Positions 1 through 8,746 of a stretch of 38,873 nucleotides of DNA are shown here, piece by piece. Origin of the DNA: Flavobacteriaceae bacterium (lineage in GTDB: Bacteria > Bacteroidota > Bacteroidia > Flavobacteriales > Flavobacteriaceae); assembly GCA_024638225.1 (NCBI GenBank), contig JAHEKR010000011.1:1-38873 (forward strand), given 5' to 3'. The notes below the pieces were generated by a model, which worked only from the letters and a program-made list of their open reading frames with translations, did not search any database and had not been told where the DNA came from. The first letter of the stretch is position 1. Each line of letters opens with the position of its first letter. A program made the translations under genes and the position numbers.

Positions 1-331
1 CAGATAAGTTAGTGCCCAAAGTCTCTAGCTGGGCCGTTGCGTTCTGGTAGGCCGCTTTTAATGCCTCAGCTTCTTTAGAAATTCCTGAGAGGTCTGCAGC
101 ATCTGTTGAAGTAGCTGCTGTACTTTCGGTTGCCATATAGTACCCACGGATACCCGCTATAAGAAATATTACAGCCTCCGTGACAAGACCACCAGTAAGC
201 CAGGTATTTCCTGAGAAAATAAAATCATTATGGGTGATTTTCAGTAAAGCGCCGATAATGACTACCGAGGCACCCGCTCCAAAGAGAAGCTCTAGTATGT
301 TTTCTGGGATTGGAAATTTTTTCTGTTTCAT
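1..331 (-). CDS. gldL: GldL, gliding motility/type IX secretion motor protein (N-terminal part, runs off the window)
   Basis: GldL is an inner-membrane protein that forms, with GldM, the proton-driven motor of the type IX secretion system and gliding apparatus. The ORF track missed it because it has no stop inside the window; I translated it from the ATG complement at 329-331. About 110 residues are visible. Two membrane segments are clear: roughly residues 15-32 (FGAGASVVIIGALLK) and 44-62 (LTGGLVTEAVIFLIAGI). They carry the lysine (K31) and glutamate (E52) that match the conserved charged residues of GldL transmembrane helices. After them comes an alanine-rich cytoplasmic part that looks helical. 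It starts 26 bp after the gldK stop, the usual gldK-gldL order; gldM and gldN would be expected past position 1. Confidence 0.88.
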   Translation of the reverse strand, partial: MKQKKFPIPENILELLFGAGASVVIIGALLKITHNDFIFSGNTWLTGGLVTEAVIFLIAGIRGYYMATESTAATSTDAADLSGISKEAEALKAAYQNATAQLETLGTNLS

Positions 332-357
332 TTTTGCTTTTATTTTTATTTTAATTT

Positions 358-1809
358 TTAATTTTGTTGTACTTCATTTGTTCCTAGATAATCACGAACT
401 AAGCGAAATCCTAAATAACTCCGTGCACTATCGGCATATTCATAGTCGCGTGATGCGACACGCAAATAATAGGCAACGTCTTTCCACGAACCTCCGCGTA
501 TCACTTTTTGACTGTCTCCAAAATTATCGTAATTCGGATTCATGGGTGTAGTAAATTCATAGGTGTCTTTAGTGTAGGTCGAGTTTGTCCATTCAGAGAC
601 ATTTCCAGCCATATTGTACAAGCCGTAATCATTAGGCTCGTAAGAGTCTGCCTCTACGGTGTATAAGGAGTCATCACCCGCATAATCGCCACGGTTGGGC
701 TTAAAGTTTGCTAAAAAACAACCTCTATCGTCATAGGTGTAAGGGCCGCCCCATGGATATATAGCAGATTCCAAACCACCTCGTGCTGCAAATTCCCACT
801 CTATTTCAGTAGGCAAGCGAAATACGCCTGTAGATGATTTTTTCTTTTTTCTGCTGCGCAAATAGTCATTTCTGATTTTTGTACGCCAGTGTGCAAAAGC
901 TCTAGCCTGATGCCAATTAATTCCAACAACTGGGTAATCGGCGTAAGCCCTATGCCAGAAATAGTCATTGTGCATAGGTTCGTTATAACTGTATTTGAAA
1001 TCTTTAATCCATACCGTAGTATCGGGATAAATTTGAGGAGCCTCGTAACGCGCAAAACTGGAGCGTGAGCTATCTGGATTGGCCACAGCAGCCTGCATGT
1101 CAATGCTCGAAAATCGATATTTTAGAATACTGGTGTCCACCGTTGGCTGTCCATTAAACCATTCACTTTCTGGAAGATAAATAATCTCCTCCATCACTTG
1201 GGCATACTCCAATCCAGGATAATCGGTTCGGTCTGTTATTATATCTTCATCCCTATTTAGTGGCAGATGATAATGAAAAACACTGTCTGGTTCTTGTTCT
1301 GTATCGTAATAATTTGATACAAAGTCAGTAGATTTCTCTTCTAGATAGAGCTGATATCCGCTTTTGTCTTCTTCTTCACTTTTCAAAGCGTCCATATCGT
1401 ACGCTGGCAAATAGTTGTATATAGGCGTTGTTTCAAAATCGTCATCAGAAGTAGGAAATTCAGAAACAAAATTGAAACCACCCGAAAAAAGTGCAGCTTT
1501 TGCCAACTCCGTACGCACGATAGAGTCCTTTACCCATTCGACAAATTGCTGGTATTCCGCGTTTGTTATTTCGGTTTCATCCATCCAAAAAGAACGTATG
1601 GTAACCGTACGAGTAATATTGTCATTGGCAGCTAAGATATCCTCGTCCGATGAACCCATAATAAATGATCCACCAGGTATCAAAGCCATTCCGTGTGGCT
1701 TATGCTGGTGAAACTTCTTTTGTTTTACAACGACCAACTCACCTTGATTTCTTTTGCCACAGCTAACCGCTATGCACAATACAAGAAAAACCAAAAGTTT
1801 CTTTTTCAT
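358..1809 (-). CDS. gldK: GldK, gliding motility lipoprotein of the type IX secretion system
   Basis: GldK is an outer-membrane-associated lipoprotein that forms the periplasmic ring of the type IX secretion system with GldN. The 483-residue product begins with a lipoprotein signal (LLVFLVLCIAVSC), putting the lipidated cysteine at residue 17. The rest is a formylglycine-generating-enzyme/sulfatase-modifying-factor fold: it opens with IPGGSFIMGSS, has DETEITNAEYQQFV and ends with VIRGGSWKDVAYYLR and GFRLVRD. I do not see the paired catalytic cysteines of true formylglycine-generating enzymes, which fits a structural role. Length and the following gldL agree with GldK rather than the related GldJ. 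It lies downstream of topA and the arginase-like gene but has its own candidate promoter. Confidence 0.93.
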   Translation of the reverse strand: MKKKLLVFLVLCIAVSCGKRNQGELVVVKQKKFHQHKPHGMALIPGGSFIMGSSDEDILAANDNITRTVTIRSFWMDETEITNAEYQQFVEWVKDSIVRTELAKAALFSGGFNFVSEFPTSDDDFETTPIYNYLPAYDMDALKSEEEDKSGYQLYLEEKSTDFVSNYYDTEQEPDSVFHYHLPLNRDEDIITDRTDYPGLEYAQVMEEIIYLPESEWFNGQPTVDTSILKYRFSSIDMQAAVANPDSSRSSFARYEAPQIYPDTTVWIKDFKYSYNEPMHNDYFWHRAYADYPVVGINWHQARAFAHWRTKIRNDYLRSRKKKKSSTGVFRLPTEIEWEFAARGGLESAIYPWGGPYTYDDRGCFLANFKPNRGDYAGDDSLYTVEADSYEPNDYGLYNMAGNVSEWTNSTYTKDTYEFTTPMNPNYDNFGDSQKVIRGGSWKDVAYYLRVASRDYEYADSARSYLGFRLVRDYLGTNEVQQN

Positions 1810-1823
1810 TTATTTTAATTAAA

Positions 1824-1842
1824 TTTTGACTTCAGGTCAAAA
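1824..1842. repeat. Perfect inverted repeat upstream of gldK
   Basis: Seven-base arms TTTTGAC and GTCAAAA are separated by TTCAG. The repeat lies between the gldK start codon (1809) and the candidate -7 element at 1852-1859. That puts it in the 5' leader just after the expected transcription start, a plausible operator position. No binding protein can be named. Confidence 0.5.
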
Positions 1843-1851
1843 GCAACTTTA

Positions 1852-1859
1852 CAAAAATA
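1852..1859 (-). promoter_or_regulatory. Candidate -7 promoter element for gldK
   Basis: On the minus strand the sequence reads TATTTTTG, matching the flavobacterial -7 consensus TAnnTTTG. It is about 43 nt upstream of the gldK ATG and within the 56-bp gap after the arginase-like gene. I found no TTG at the usual -33 distance, so this is a half-match. Confidence 0.4.
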
Positions 1860-1865
1860 TGTAAA

Positions 1866-3002
1866 TTAATGCATACTTCGTTGAACTGATTTCCACCATC
1901 TTGCCGGCAATTCCCCTTTTTGAGCCTCACGATAGTCAGTTTCAGCACATGGTAATAACGTCTTTTCTCTGTTATTATTATAAATCCCCTCCTTTGGAAC
2001 TTCAATCCACCAGCGATGGCTTTTATGGCTTTTATAAAAAATTAAGGTGTCTTCGTCCAGTGGAACAGCGTATTTGGTGCATGATTCGTGTACCGAAAAC
2101 GGATATTCGTTTACTCTATGGCAGTAGCCTTCGAGCACATACCAGACCATTTGCGCGAGCAATTGATCGGTCATAAAAGTATTGGGTATGTTGAATAACC
2201 CCAAGGTATTTAGCCTATCACTCAAGCCCGCATAACGCATTAGACTGCATATTTGAGCCCCGCTAAAACCGTTTGGCAGGCCTTTGGCGCTGTTAAGCTC
2301 ACTTGCCTTAACAGCAGTAAGGTCAACAGAAAAAATGTCTGTATCACGTATGATCGGCTCCACATCAAAATCTTCGCTAGAAACTTCTCCCAAGCGATAT
2401 GCATCAAAAAAAAGTTTTTGCATCAAATCCAATTCCTCTTGTGAAACGTAATAGCTTTGATAGCCTAGATTTGTAAATTGTTTTAAATTATTGGGTTTTT
2501 CAGTGATGATTTTTGACATATAACTATCGTCGGAAACCAGTTCTCCGGCTGAACCAAAGTCAAAACGCGCATCTACCGAAGTAATGTTAACCAGTGTGTT
2601 CATTTTGCTCAGTCCACGAAACATCCCCAAGCTGTTGTCCTGACTACCACCAACCAATACAGTAAGTATATTTCGCTGATACATTTCCGCTACAATAGAT
2701 TGAATAACAAAATAAGTGTCCTCAGGACTTTCGCCAGAGGTTAGTTGACCTAAATCAGCTATGGAGAAATCCCAATTTCCAGAAAAAAGTGAATAAAACT
2801 GCTTGCGAAAACGAAAATGAAGGGATTCTTCCTCTTGAGCCAAATCGTCAATTGTCAAAAAAACCACGCGGACATCTTTTAAATCTGGAAATCCGTCTTG
2901 TTGGGTATGGATGCGAAGGTTGCGCCCAATTATCTGGTCTGGAAGCATCAAGTTATGTGCCAACAACCGATCACTAACAGGATCTAAAAAATCAACGTCC
3001 AC
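1866..3002 (-). CDS. Arginase/formimidoylglutamase-family protein lacking metal ligands
   Basis: The protein resembles the flavobacterial family usually named formimidoylglutamase (arginase fold). The positions that should hold the di-manganese ligands are altered. GGSQDNS replaces GGDHS, VDARFD replaces DAHxD, and SVDLTAV replaces SxDxDxxDP. From the family as I remember it, these changes are shared by relatives, which suggests a conserved non-enzymatic or altered role rather than a decayed gene. The ORF track starts at 3047 inside topA. I prefer the GTG at 3000-3002, one base after the topA stop, giving 378 residues that begin MDVDFLDPVSD like the family. It ends with the family-like RWWKS near the C-terminus. 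Its position between topA and gldKL is probably operonic with topA. Confidence 0.75.
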   Translation of the reverse strand: MDVDFLDPVSDRLLAHNLMLPDQIIGRNLRIHTQQDGFPDLKDVRVVFLTIDDLAQEEESLHFRFRKQFYSLFSGNWDFSIADLGQLTSGESPEDTYFVIQSIVAEMYQRNILTVLVGGSQDNSLGMFRGLSKMNTLVNITSVDARFDFGSAGELVSDDSYMSKIITEKPNNLKQFTNLGYQSYYVSQEELDLMQKLFFDAYRLGEVSSEDFDVEPIIRDTDIFSVDLTAVKASELNSAKGLPNGFSGAQICSLMRYAGLSDRLNTLGLFNIPNTFMTDQLLAQMVWYVLEGYCHRVNEYPFSVHESCTKYAVPLDEDTLIFYKSHKSHRWWIEVPKEGIYNNNREKTLLPCAETDYREAQKGELPARWWKSVQRSMH

Positions 3003-3003
3003 T

Positions 3004-5475
3004 TTACTTCTTTTTTGCTCGTTTCTTTTTGGGCTTTTGCTTCTCAAGTAATGTCATCGCTTGAGTTAAGGTCATTTTGGAAACATCCACATCTTTGGAT
3101 AATTCGATTTTTTGCTTCCCTTTTATTAGGTTATGTCGACCCCAACGCGCCTTTTCAATTCGAACACCCTCTTCTTTCCAGTTGTGTACGATTCGTTCAG
3201 CCTCTTTTTGCTTTTTAGCCTCTATTAATGCCGCTATGTCCTGATCGGTAAGCGCATCATAATCGTATTTTTTGGACACATTGATAAACCAGCTATTCCA
3301 CTTAATAAAGGGACCAAATCGACCAACCCCTTTGGTAACAGGCAAGTCTTGGTAGGTGGCAATAGGTGCATCAGCAAGTCGCTTTTCTTTGATTAAATCG
3401 ATTGCCTCTTCTAGAGTGGTGGTCAATGGGTTCTTCCCTTTTGGCAAAGAAATGAATGATTTACCATGACGAACATAGGGACCATAACGGCCATTGTTTA
3501 CTTCTACCGGCTCAGCATCAAACTCACCCAAATTTAACGGCAGCTTAAATAAATCTAAGGCCTGCTCAAAGGTGATTTTTGAAAGTTGTTGATCAGGCTG
3601 TAAGCTAGCAAACAAAGGTTTTTCTTCATCATCAACAGTTCCTATTTGTGCCATCGCACCAAATTTACCCAAACGAACACTTAGCTGCCTTCCTGTTTTT
3701 GGATCAACACCAAGAATACGCTCTCCTATTTCGCGTTCTGCATTTTCACGAACGTCTTCGACTACAGGGTGGAAGCCTTCATAGAATGTTTTCATCATGG
3801 ACTTCCAATCCTCCTGACCCATAGCAATAGAGTCAAAGTCCTCCTCTACTTTGGCGGTAAAGTTATAATCGACAACATTTGGAAAATTAGCAACCAAAAA
3901 GTCATTGACAAGTCTCCCGACATCTGTTGGAACTAGCTTTCCTTTTTCAGAACCTACACGCTCGGAAAGAGTTTGTTGCGCTACTGCTCCATTGGAAAGT
4001 ACAATTTGTGTGTATTTGCGTTCGGTGCCTTCTACAGTTCCTTTTTCGACATACTTTCTGTTAATTATCGTCGTAATGGTTGGGGCATAAGTAGATGGTC
4101 GGCCAATACCCAATTCTTCAAGGCGCTTAACCAAAGAGGCTTCCGTGTATCGAGCTGGAGGTCTTGTAAATCGTTCTGTTGCCAAAATTCGCTTGGTCTG
4201 CACCCGATCACCAACTGTCATTTTTGGCAACAACCCTTCAGAAGTTTCTTCCTCATCATCACTGCCTTCCAAATATACCTTAAGAAACCCTTCAAAGGTG
4301 ATGACCTCACCACGAGCAGTAAACAACACATCGTGCTTTTCTGTTTTTAGTTGAACGGTAGTACGTTCTAACTTTGCGTCGCTCATTTGCGAGGCAATAG
4401 TACGCCGCCAGATAAGTTGGTATAAGCGCTCTTCATCTGGAGCGGCAGTTACAGACATTCTGGCGAGACTGGTCGGTCGAATCGCTTCGTGCGCTTCTTG
4501 CGCTCCTTTGTTTTTTGTTTTGAATACACGATGATGGGCAAAATCTTCACCGTAGTTTTTTGTAATCACTTCTTTGGCTTCCTGAAGCGCTTGCTGAGAT
4601 AAATTCACGCTGTCTGTTCGCATGTAGGTAATCAAGCCAGCCTCATAAAGACGTTGTGCATTCGACATGGTTCTGCTAACCGAATACCCCAATTTACGAG
4701 AAGCTTCTTGTTGTAAAGTAGAAGTGGTAAAAGGAGCTGTTGGCGATTTTTTTGCTGGTTTTTGCTCTAAAGAGGATACCTGAAAGCTTACGTCCGTGTT
4801 TAATGTAAGAAAAGCCTGAGCAGCTTCAGCCGTAGGATAGGTTGTTGTGCTAGTTGCTTTTACTTGCTTCCCCTCTTTTGTAGTAAAAAGGGCCTGCAAT
4901 TTAAATAACGCTGTAGGGGTAAATGCTTCTATTTCACGCTCGCGTTCAACCAAAATTCGTACCGATACCGATTGGACTCTTCCAGCAGATAAGCCTCCTT
5001 TTACCTTACGCCACAGTATTGGCGAAAGTTCATAGCCAACAAGCCGGTCCAATACCCGACGGGCCTGTTGTGCGTCAACCAGGTGTTGATTGATGCTACG
5101 TGGATGAGCAATGGCATTTTGAATCGCGCTTTTCGTAATTTCATGAAAAACAATTCGCTTGGTGTTTTGTTGATCTAATCCTAACTGTTCCGCTAAGTGC
5201 CAAGCAATTGCTTCACCTTCTCTGTCTTCATCACTAGCCAACCATACCATTTCTGCTTTTTGGGCCAAGCTCTTGAGCTCACGCACTACCTTTTTCTTGT
5301 CGTCACTGACAATGTAGTTAGGGCTAAAATCTCCAGAAACGTCAACGCCTAACTCTTTGGCAGGCAAATCCGAAATGTGACCATAGCTGGAAACTACTTT
5401 AAATTTATCGCCTAAAAACTTCTCAATTGTTTTGGCTTTTGCTGGGGATTCGACAATGACTAGATTCTTGGACAT
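3004..5475 (-). CDS. topA: DNA topoisomerase I (type IA)
   Basis: Relaxes negative supercoils by single-strand passage. At 823 residues it has the bacterial TopA layout. The N-terminal Toprim domain has ESPAKAKTIEKFLG and the acidic triad in WLASDEDREGEAIAWHL. The active-site tyrosine is in GLITYMRTDS, at about residue 290. The C-terminal half holds several topoisomerase C-terminal repeats instead of zinc ribbons (for example RYGPYVRHGKSFISLPKG and RFGPFIKW). It ends in a lysine-rich tail, KPKKKRAKKK, that could help DNA binding. It starts at an ATG with a TAnnTTTG element about 17 nt upstream and is divergent from the sulfate permease. The arginase-like gene follows with a 1-bp gap. Confidence 0.97.
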   Translation of the reverse strand: MSKNLVIVESPAKAKTIEKFLGDKFKVVSSYGHISDLPAKELGVDVSGDFSPNYIVSDDKKKVVRELKSLAQKAEMVWLASDEDREGEAIAWHLAEQLGLDQQNTKRIVFHEITKSAIQNAIAHPRSINQHLVDAQQARRVLDRLVGYELSPILWRKVKGGLSAGRVQSVSVRILVEREREIEAFTPTALFKLQALFTTKEGKQVKATSTTTYPTAEAAQAFLTLNTDVSFQVSSLEQKPAKKSPTAPFTTSTLQQEASRKLGYSVSRTMSNAQRLYEAGLITYMRTDSVNLSQQALQEAKEVITKNYGEDFAHHRVFKTKNKGAQEAHEAIRPTSLARMSVTAAPDEERLYQLIWRRTIASQMSDAKLERTTVQLKTEKHDVLFTARGEVITFEGFLKVYLEGSDDEEETSEGLLPKMTVGDRVQTKRILATERFTRPPARYTEASLVKRLEELGIGRPSTYAPTITTIINRKYVEKGTVEGTERKYTQIVLSNGAVAQQTLSERVGSEKGKLVPTDVGRLVNDFLVANFPNVVDYNFTAKVEEDFDSIAMGQEDWKSMMKTFYEGFHPVVEDVRENAEREIGERILGVDPKTGRQLSVRLGKFGAMAQIGTVDDEEKPLFASLQPDQQLSKITFEQALDLFKLPLNLGEFDAEPVEVNNGRYGPYVRHGKSFISLPKGKNPLTTTLEEAIDLIKEKRLADAPIATYQDLPVTKGVGRFGPFIKWNSWFINVSKKYDYDALTDQDIAALIEAKKQKEAERIVHNWKEEGVRIEKARWGRHNLIKGKQKIELSKDVDVSKMTLTQAMTLLEKQKPKKKRAKKK

Positions 5476-5491
5476 AGGGTGAATTTCGAAA

Positions 5492-5499
5492 CAAAAGTA
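5492..5499 (-). promoter_or_regulatory. Candidate -7 promoter element for topA
   Basis: The minus strand reads TACTTTTG, an exact TAnnTTTG match, 17 nt before the topA ATG. Transcription would start roughly 10 nt before the start codon, giving a very short leader. No TTG lies at the expected -33 distance. Confidence 0.42.
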
Positions 5500-5588
5500 G
5501 AAGAATTTATGGTTTGTGAAATAGCTCTAGCAAAAATTTAAGCGCAAAAAAGCCCGTTCCAACAGGTTAAAATGCGACTCATAAATTT

Positions 5589-7325
5589 ATGGTATTTTTG
5601 TGTATAATCCATTCCAAAAGTTCCTTGAGCAGACAAAATAGCTTTTTTTCATCCTTAGGCAAACCCGAATTAGCAGACCTAAAATCTGGCCTAACTGTAG
5701 GAGTAGTTGTTATTCCACAGGCCATGGCCTATGCAACTTTAGCAGGTTTACCTCCACAACACGGTCTCTATGCTGCGTTTGTGCCCGTGTTGCTGTATGG
5801 ACTGTTTGGAAGCTCTCGCTATTTGAGCATTGGTCCAGCTGCGCTAGATTCCATGCTGGTCGCTGCTTTTTTGGTAACCCTTGAGTTGCCTTCATTAAGT
5901 GCCTATGTTCAAGCAGCCATACTGCTAACGCTGTTAGTAGGTAGCCTGCAGTTTTTACTTGGGTTACTTAAGCTAGGTGTTCTCGTGCAATTTTTGTCTA
6001 AGCCGGTTATCAGCGGATTTACGATGGCTGCAGTTTTGTTGATTGGAGTTAGTCAATTAGCCCCGTTTTTAGGCCTGAAGGACCTAACAAGCCCATTTGC
6101 TGCATTAAAAAACTCATTCAATGTGATTGTCATGACCTCTTCCATTGGAATTGGCTCTTTAGTTCTTCTATTGCTGGGTAAACGTCTACTTCCAAAAATT
6201 CCGATTGAATTATTGGTGGTGATTTTGGCAACCCTTACTACTGTATCTTTAAAGTGGGCGGAGCTGGGCGTAGCAGAGGTAGGTAGCATCCCCAGTGGAC
6301 TGCCGTCATTTAATGGGTATTTGATTGATCTCTATCTAATTAAAGAATTAATCCCTTTTGCAGTGGCATTAGCTATTTTAGGATTTCTCAGCTCCATGAC
6401 AATTGTCAAGGCTTCCGAAAGCAAAACAGGCATAGTAGAAAGTAATCCCAATAAAGAGCTTCGCGCACTGGGGCTAGCCAATATTGTAGGTGCTCTTTTT
6501 CAATCCTATGTAGCGAGTGCCAGTTTTTCTCGCTCTTCAATTTTAATGGGGAGTGGTTCAAAATCTCGATGGGCAGTTCTTTTTAGTGCGGCTCTGGTTG
6601 GTTTATCCTTATTTGTACTAACACCATTGCTTGAACATATTCCCATGGCTGTTTTATCGGCTATTGTGCTCTTTTCGTTAATTCAACTCCTCAGTTTTAA
6701 CTATCCGATAAAACTCTGGAAACAATCTAGAGCAGAGTTTTTGGTTTTACTCTGTACATTTGTGCTAACACTTTTCGTCGGAATCATTCAGGGCTTGGTG
6801 TTGGGAATTTTGGTTTCACTTATTGTTTGGATTAGCAGAAGTGTAAAACCACACTACGCTGTGCTTGGTAAAATTAGAAACACGCATTATTACAAAAATA
6901 TCAACCGGTTTAGCCAAGATATTGACCAAGATGAGCGATTGCTTCTCTTTCGTTTTGATGCCCCAATATTTTTTGCCAACAAAGATTATTTCAACCAAAT
7001 GTTAATGGATGAGATTGATAAAAAAGGAGAGAGTCTTCAAGAAATCGTTTTAATATCAAGAGGGATTAGCTATCTGGATAGCTCATCAATCGAGCTATTA
7101 CACCATATCCTAAAGAGACTAAGGCAAAGGGGGTTGGGCTTTAGTGTTGCTGGAGCTATTGGCCCCACGCGCGATGCCATGCGACGTTCTGGACTGATGG
7201 AACGCATCGGAGGACATCGATTTTTTTCCAAAACTGCTGACGCAGTATCCTTTCTAAATGGAGAAATAGATGCGACAGAACACTCCGAAAATATTGCAAC
7301 ACAAACAAATAAACAAAAGGTCTAA
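5589..7325 (+). CDS. SulP-family inorganic anion (sulfate) transporter with STAS domain
   Basis: Inner-membrane permease of the SLC26/SulP family, probably importing sulfate or a related anion (bicarbonate is a known alternative for the family). The hydrophobic core, about residues 30-410, starts with the signature LKSGLTVGVVVIPQAMAYATLAG and continues HGLYAAFVPVLLYGLFGSSRYLSIGP. A C-terminal STAS domain (about 450-560) has the typical YLDSSSIELL. The track start at 5589 is doubtful: a promoter-like TATTTTTG sits at 5593-5600, over the first codons. A downstream start such as TTG 5625 may be the real one, and no ATG lies close to it. It leads an operon with the persulfide dioxygenase-rhodanese gene (18-bp gap) and the YeeE/YedE pair, which points to a sulfur role. 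Confidence 0.85.
   Translation: MVFLCIIHSKSSLSRQNSFFSSLGKPELADLKSGLTVGVVVIPQAMAYATLAGLPPQHGLYAAFVPVLLYGLFGSSRYLSIGPAALDSMLVAAFLVTLELPSLSAYVQAAILLTLLVGSLQFLLGLLKLGVLVQFLSKPVISGFTMAAVLLIGVSQLAPFLGLKDLTSPFAALKNSFNVIVMTSSIGIGSLVLLLLGKRLLPKIPIELLVVILATLTTVSLKWAELGVAEVGSIPSGLPSFNGYLIDLYLIKELIPFAVALAILGFLSSMTIVKASESKTGIVESNPNKELRALGLANIVGALFQSYVASASFSRSSILMGSGSKSRWAVLFSAALVGLSLFVLTPLLEHIPMAVLSAIVLFSLIQLLSFNYPIKLWKQSRAEFLVLLCTFVLTLFVGIIQGLVLGILVSLIVWISRSVKPHYAVLGKIRNTHYYKNINRFSQDIDQDERLLLFRFDAPIFFANKDYFNQMLMDEIDKKGESLQEIVLISRGISYLDSSSIELLHHILKRLRQRGLGFSVAGAIGPTRDAMRRSGLMERIGGHRFFSKTADAVSFLNGEIDATEHSENIATQTNKQKV
5593..5600 (+). promoter_or_regulatory. Candidate -7 element for the sulfur operon, overlapping the annotated sulP start
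   Basis: TATTTTTG matches TAnnTTTG and lies inside the first codons of the ORF-track start at 5589. If used, the transcript starts near 5607 and translation must begin downstream of it. No clear -33 TTG is present. Confidence 0.35.
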
Positions 7326-7343
7326 ATTTGCAAAAAACACTCT

Positions 7344-8744
7344 ATGATTCTTGAACAAATCTACACAGGTTGTCTCGCACAAGGGGCTTATTACATCGAA
7401 AGCAATGGCGAGGCTGTAGTCATTGATCCATTAAGAGAAATTAATAGCTACTTAGAAAAAGCATCCAAAAATAATGCTCAGATTAAATATATTTTTGAGA
7501 CCCATTTTCATGCAGACTTTGTAAGTGGTCACGTTAGCTTGTCCAAAGCGACTGGCGCACCCATTGTTTTTGGTCCAGAGGCCAACCCTACTTTTGACGC
7601 GATTATTGCCACAGACGGTCAAGAGTTTACGATTGGAGCGCTTACGCTAAAGGTGATGCATACACCAGGTCACACCATGGAGAGCAGTTGTTTTCTCCTG
7701 TTTGACGAAAACGGCAAAGAACATGCCCTATTTTCTGGAGACACTCTTTTTTTGGGAGATGTTGGTCGCCCTGACCTAGCGCAAAAAGCGGCTCATATGA
7801 CTCAAGAAGAGCTGGCCGGGATTCTTTACGAAAGCTTACACAGCAAAATACTGCCTTTACCTGATTATGTTTTACTTTATCCTGCGCATGGTGCGGGGTC
7901 TGCTTGCGGAAAAAACATCAGTAAAGAGACATTTGGCCCTCTAGGAGATCAAAAAAAGAATAACTACGCCCTTGACGTGTCATTAGGCAAAGAAGAATTT
8001 ATAAAGCAACTTACTGACGGTTTACTGCCTGCGCCCGCTTATTTCCCGGCTAACGTAAAACTAAACAAAGAAGGGTATTCTGATGTAAATGATGTACTTG
8101 CTCAAGGCCTGATTCCACTAAATGCTGACGAATTTGAACACGCAGCTATACAAAGTAGAGCACTCATATTGGACGTACGTCATCAAGATGATTTTACAAC
8201 TGCCCACATACCTAACAGTATTTTTATCGGCTTAGATGGTGGCTTTGCGCCATGGGTTGGTGCTATGATTGGAGATGTACAGCATCCCATTTTACTCGTC
8301 GTGGATAAAGGTCGTGAGCAAGAGGCTATTACCCGACTTGCCCGTGTAGGCTTCGATCGTGTAATGGGATATCTTAGTGGAGGGCTAGCTAGTTGGGAGG
8401 CTGCTGGAAAAGAAACTGATAAAATCGAAAATGTTGCTGCACAAGATATTGAAAAACAAAAGCTCACTGTTGTCGATGTGCGCAAACCCAGTGAATACAT
8501 CAGTGAACATCTAGAAGGTGCAACTAATATGCCTTTAGATTTAATCAATGACTATTTGAATGATTTCAATCAGGACACACCTTTTTACATTCACTGTGCG
8601 GGTGGTTACCGTAGCGTTATTGCGGCATCTGTACTCAAGAGTAGGGGCATTCATGGAGGTATAAATATACTTGGTGGCTATGCTGCACTCAAAAAAACGA
8701 ATTTAAAAAGGACGGATTATGTTTGTCCATCCACAATTAACTAA
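7344..8744 (+). CDS. Metallo-beta-lactamase-fold persulfide dioxygenase fused to two rhodanese domains
   Basis: Probably a cytoplasmic enzyme oxidizing glutathione or other low-molecular-weight persulfides, like ETHE1/Blh fusions. Residues 1-240 hold the metallo-beta-lactamase fold. The ligands are in THFHADFVSGH, TPGHTMESS, SGDTLFLGDVGRPDL and YPAHGAGSACG, so the iron site looks intact. Two rhodanese domains follow. The first (about 265-350) has LLVVDKGRE where the catalytic CxxGxR loop belongs, so the active cysteine is an aspartate and this domain is probably non-catalytic. The second (about 370-460) has YIHCAGGYRS with the cysteine present. It lies between the SulP permease and the YeeE/YedE genes, with a 2-bp gap to the latter. 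The operon probably imports and processes reduced sulfur. Confidence 0.9.
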   Translation: MILEQIYTGCLAQGAYYIESNGEAVVIDPLREINSYLEKASKNNAQIKYIFETHFHADFVSGHVSLSKATGAPIVFGPEANPTFDAIIATDGQEFTIGALTLKVMHTPGHTMESSCFLLFDENGKEHALFSGDTLFLGDVGRPDLAQKAAHMTQEELAGILYESLHSKILPLPDYVLLYPAHGAGSACGKNISKETFGPLGDQKKNNYALDVSLGKEEFIKQLTDGLLPAPAYFPANVKLNKEGYSDVNDVLAQGLIPLNADEFEHAAIQSRALILDVRHQDDFTTAHIPNSIFIGLDGGFAPWVGAMIGDVQHPILLVVDKGREQEAITRLARVGFDRVMGYLSGGLASWEAAGKETDKIENVAAQDIEKQKLTVVDVRKPSEYISEHLEGATNMPLDLINDYLNDFNQDTPFYIHCAGGYRSVIAASVLKSRGIHGGINILGGYAALKKTNLKRTDYVCPSTIN

Positions 8745-8746
8745 AC

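Noticed and set aside
180-551. 123-aa plus-strand ORF over gldL/gldK
   Set aside because: Antisense to two clear genes; composition is a shadow with a spurious Phe/Ile-rich stretch.
8183-8548. 121-aa minus-strand ORF inside the persulfide dioxygenase-rhodanese gene
   Set aside because: Shadow frame of a strongly supported gene, Ser/Pro-rich, no motif.
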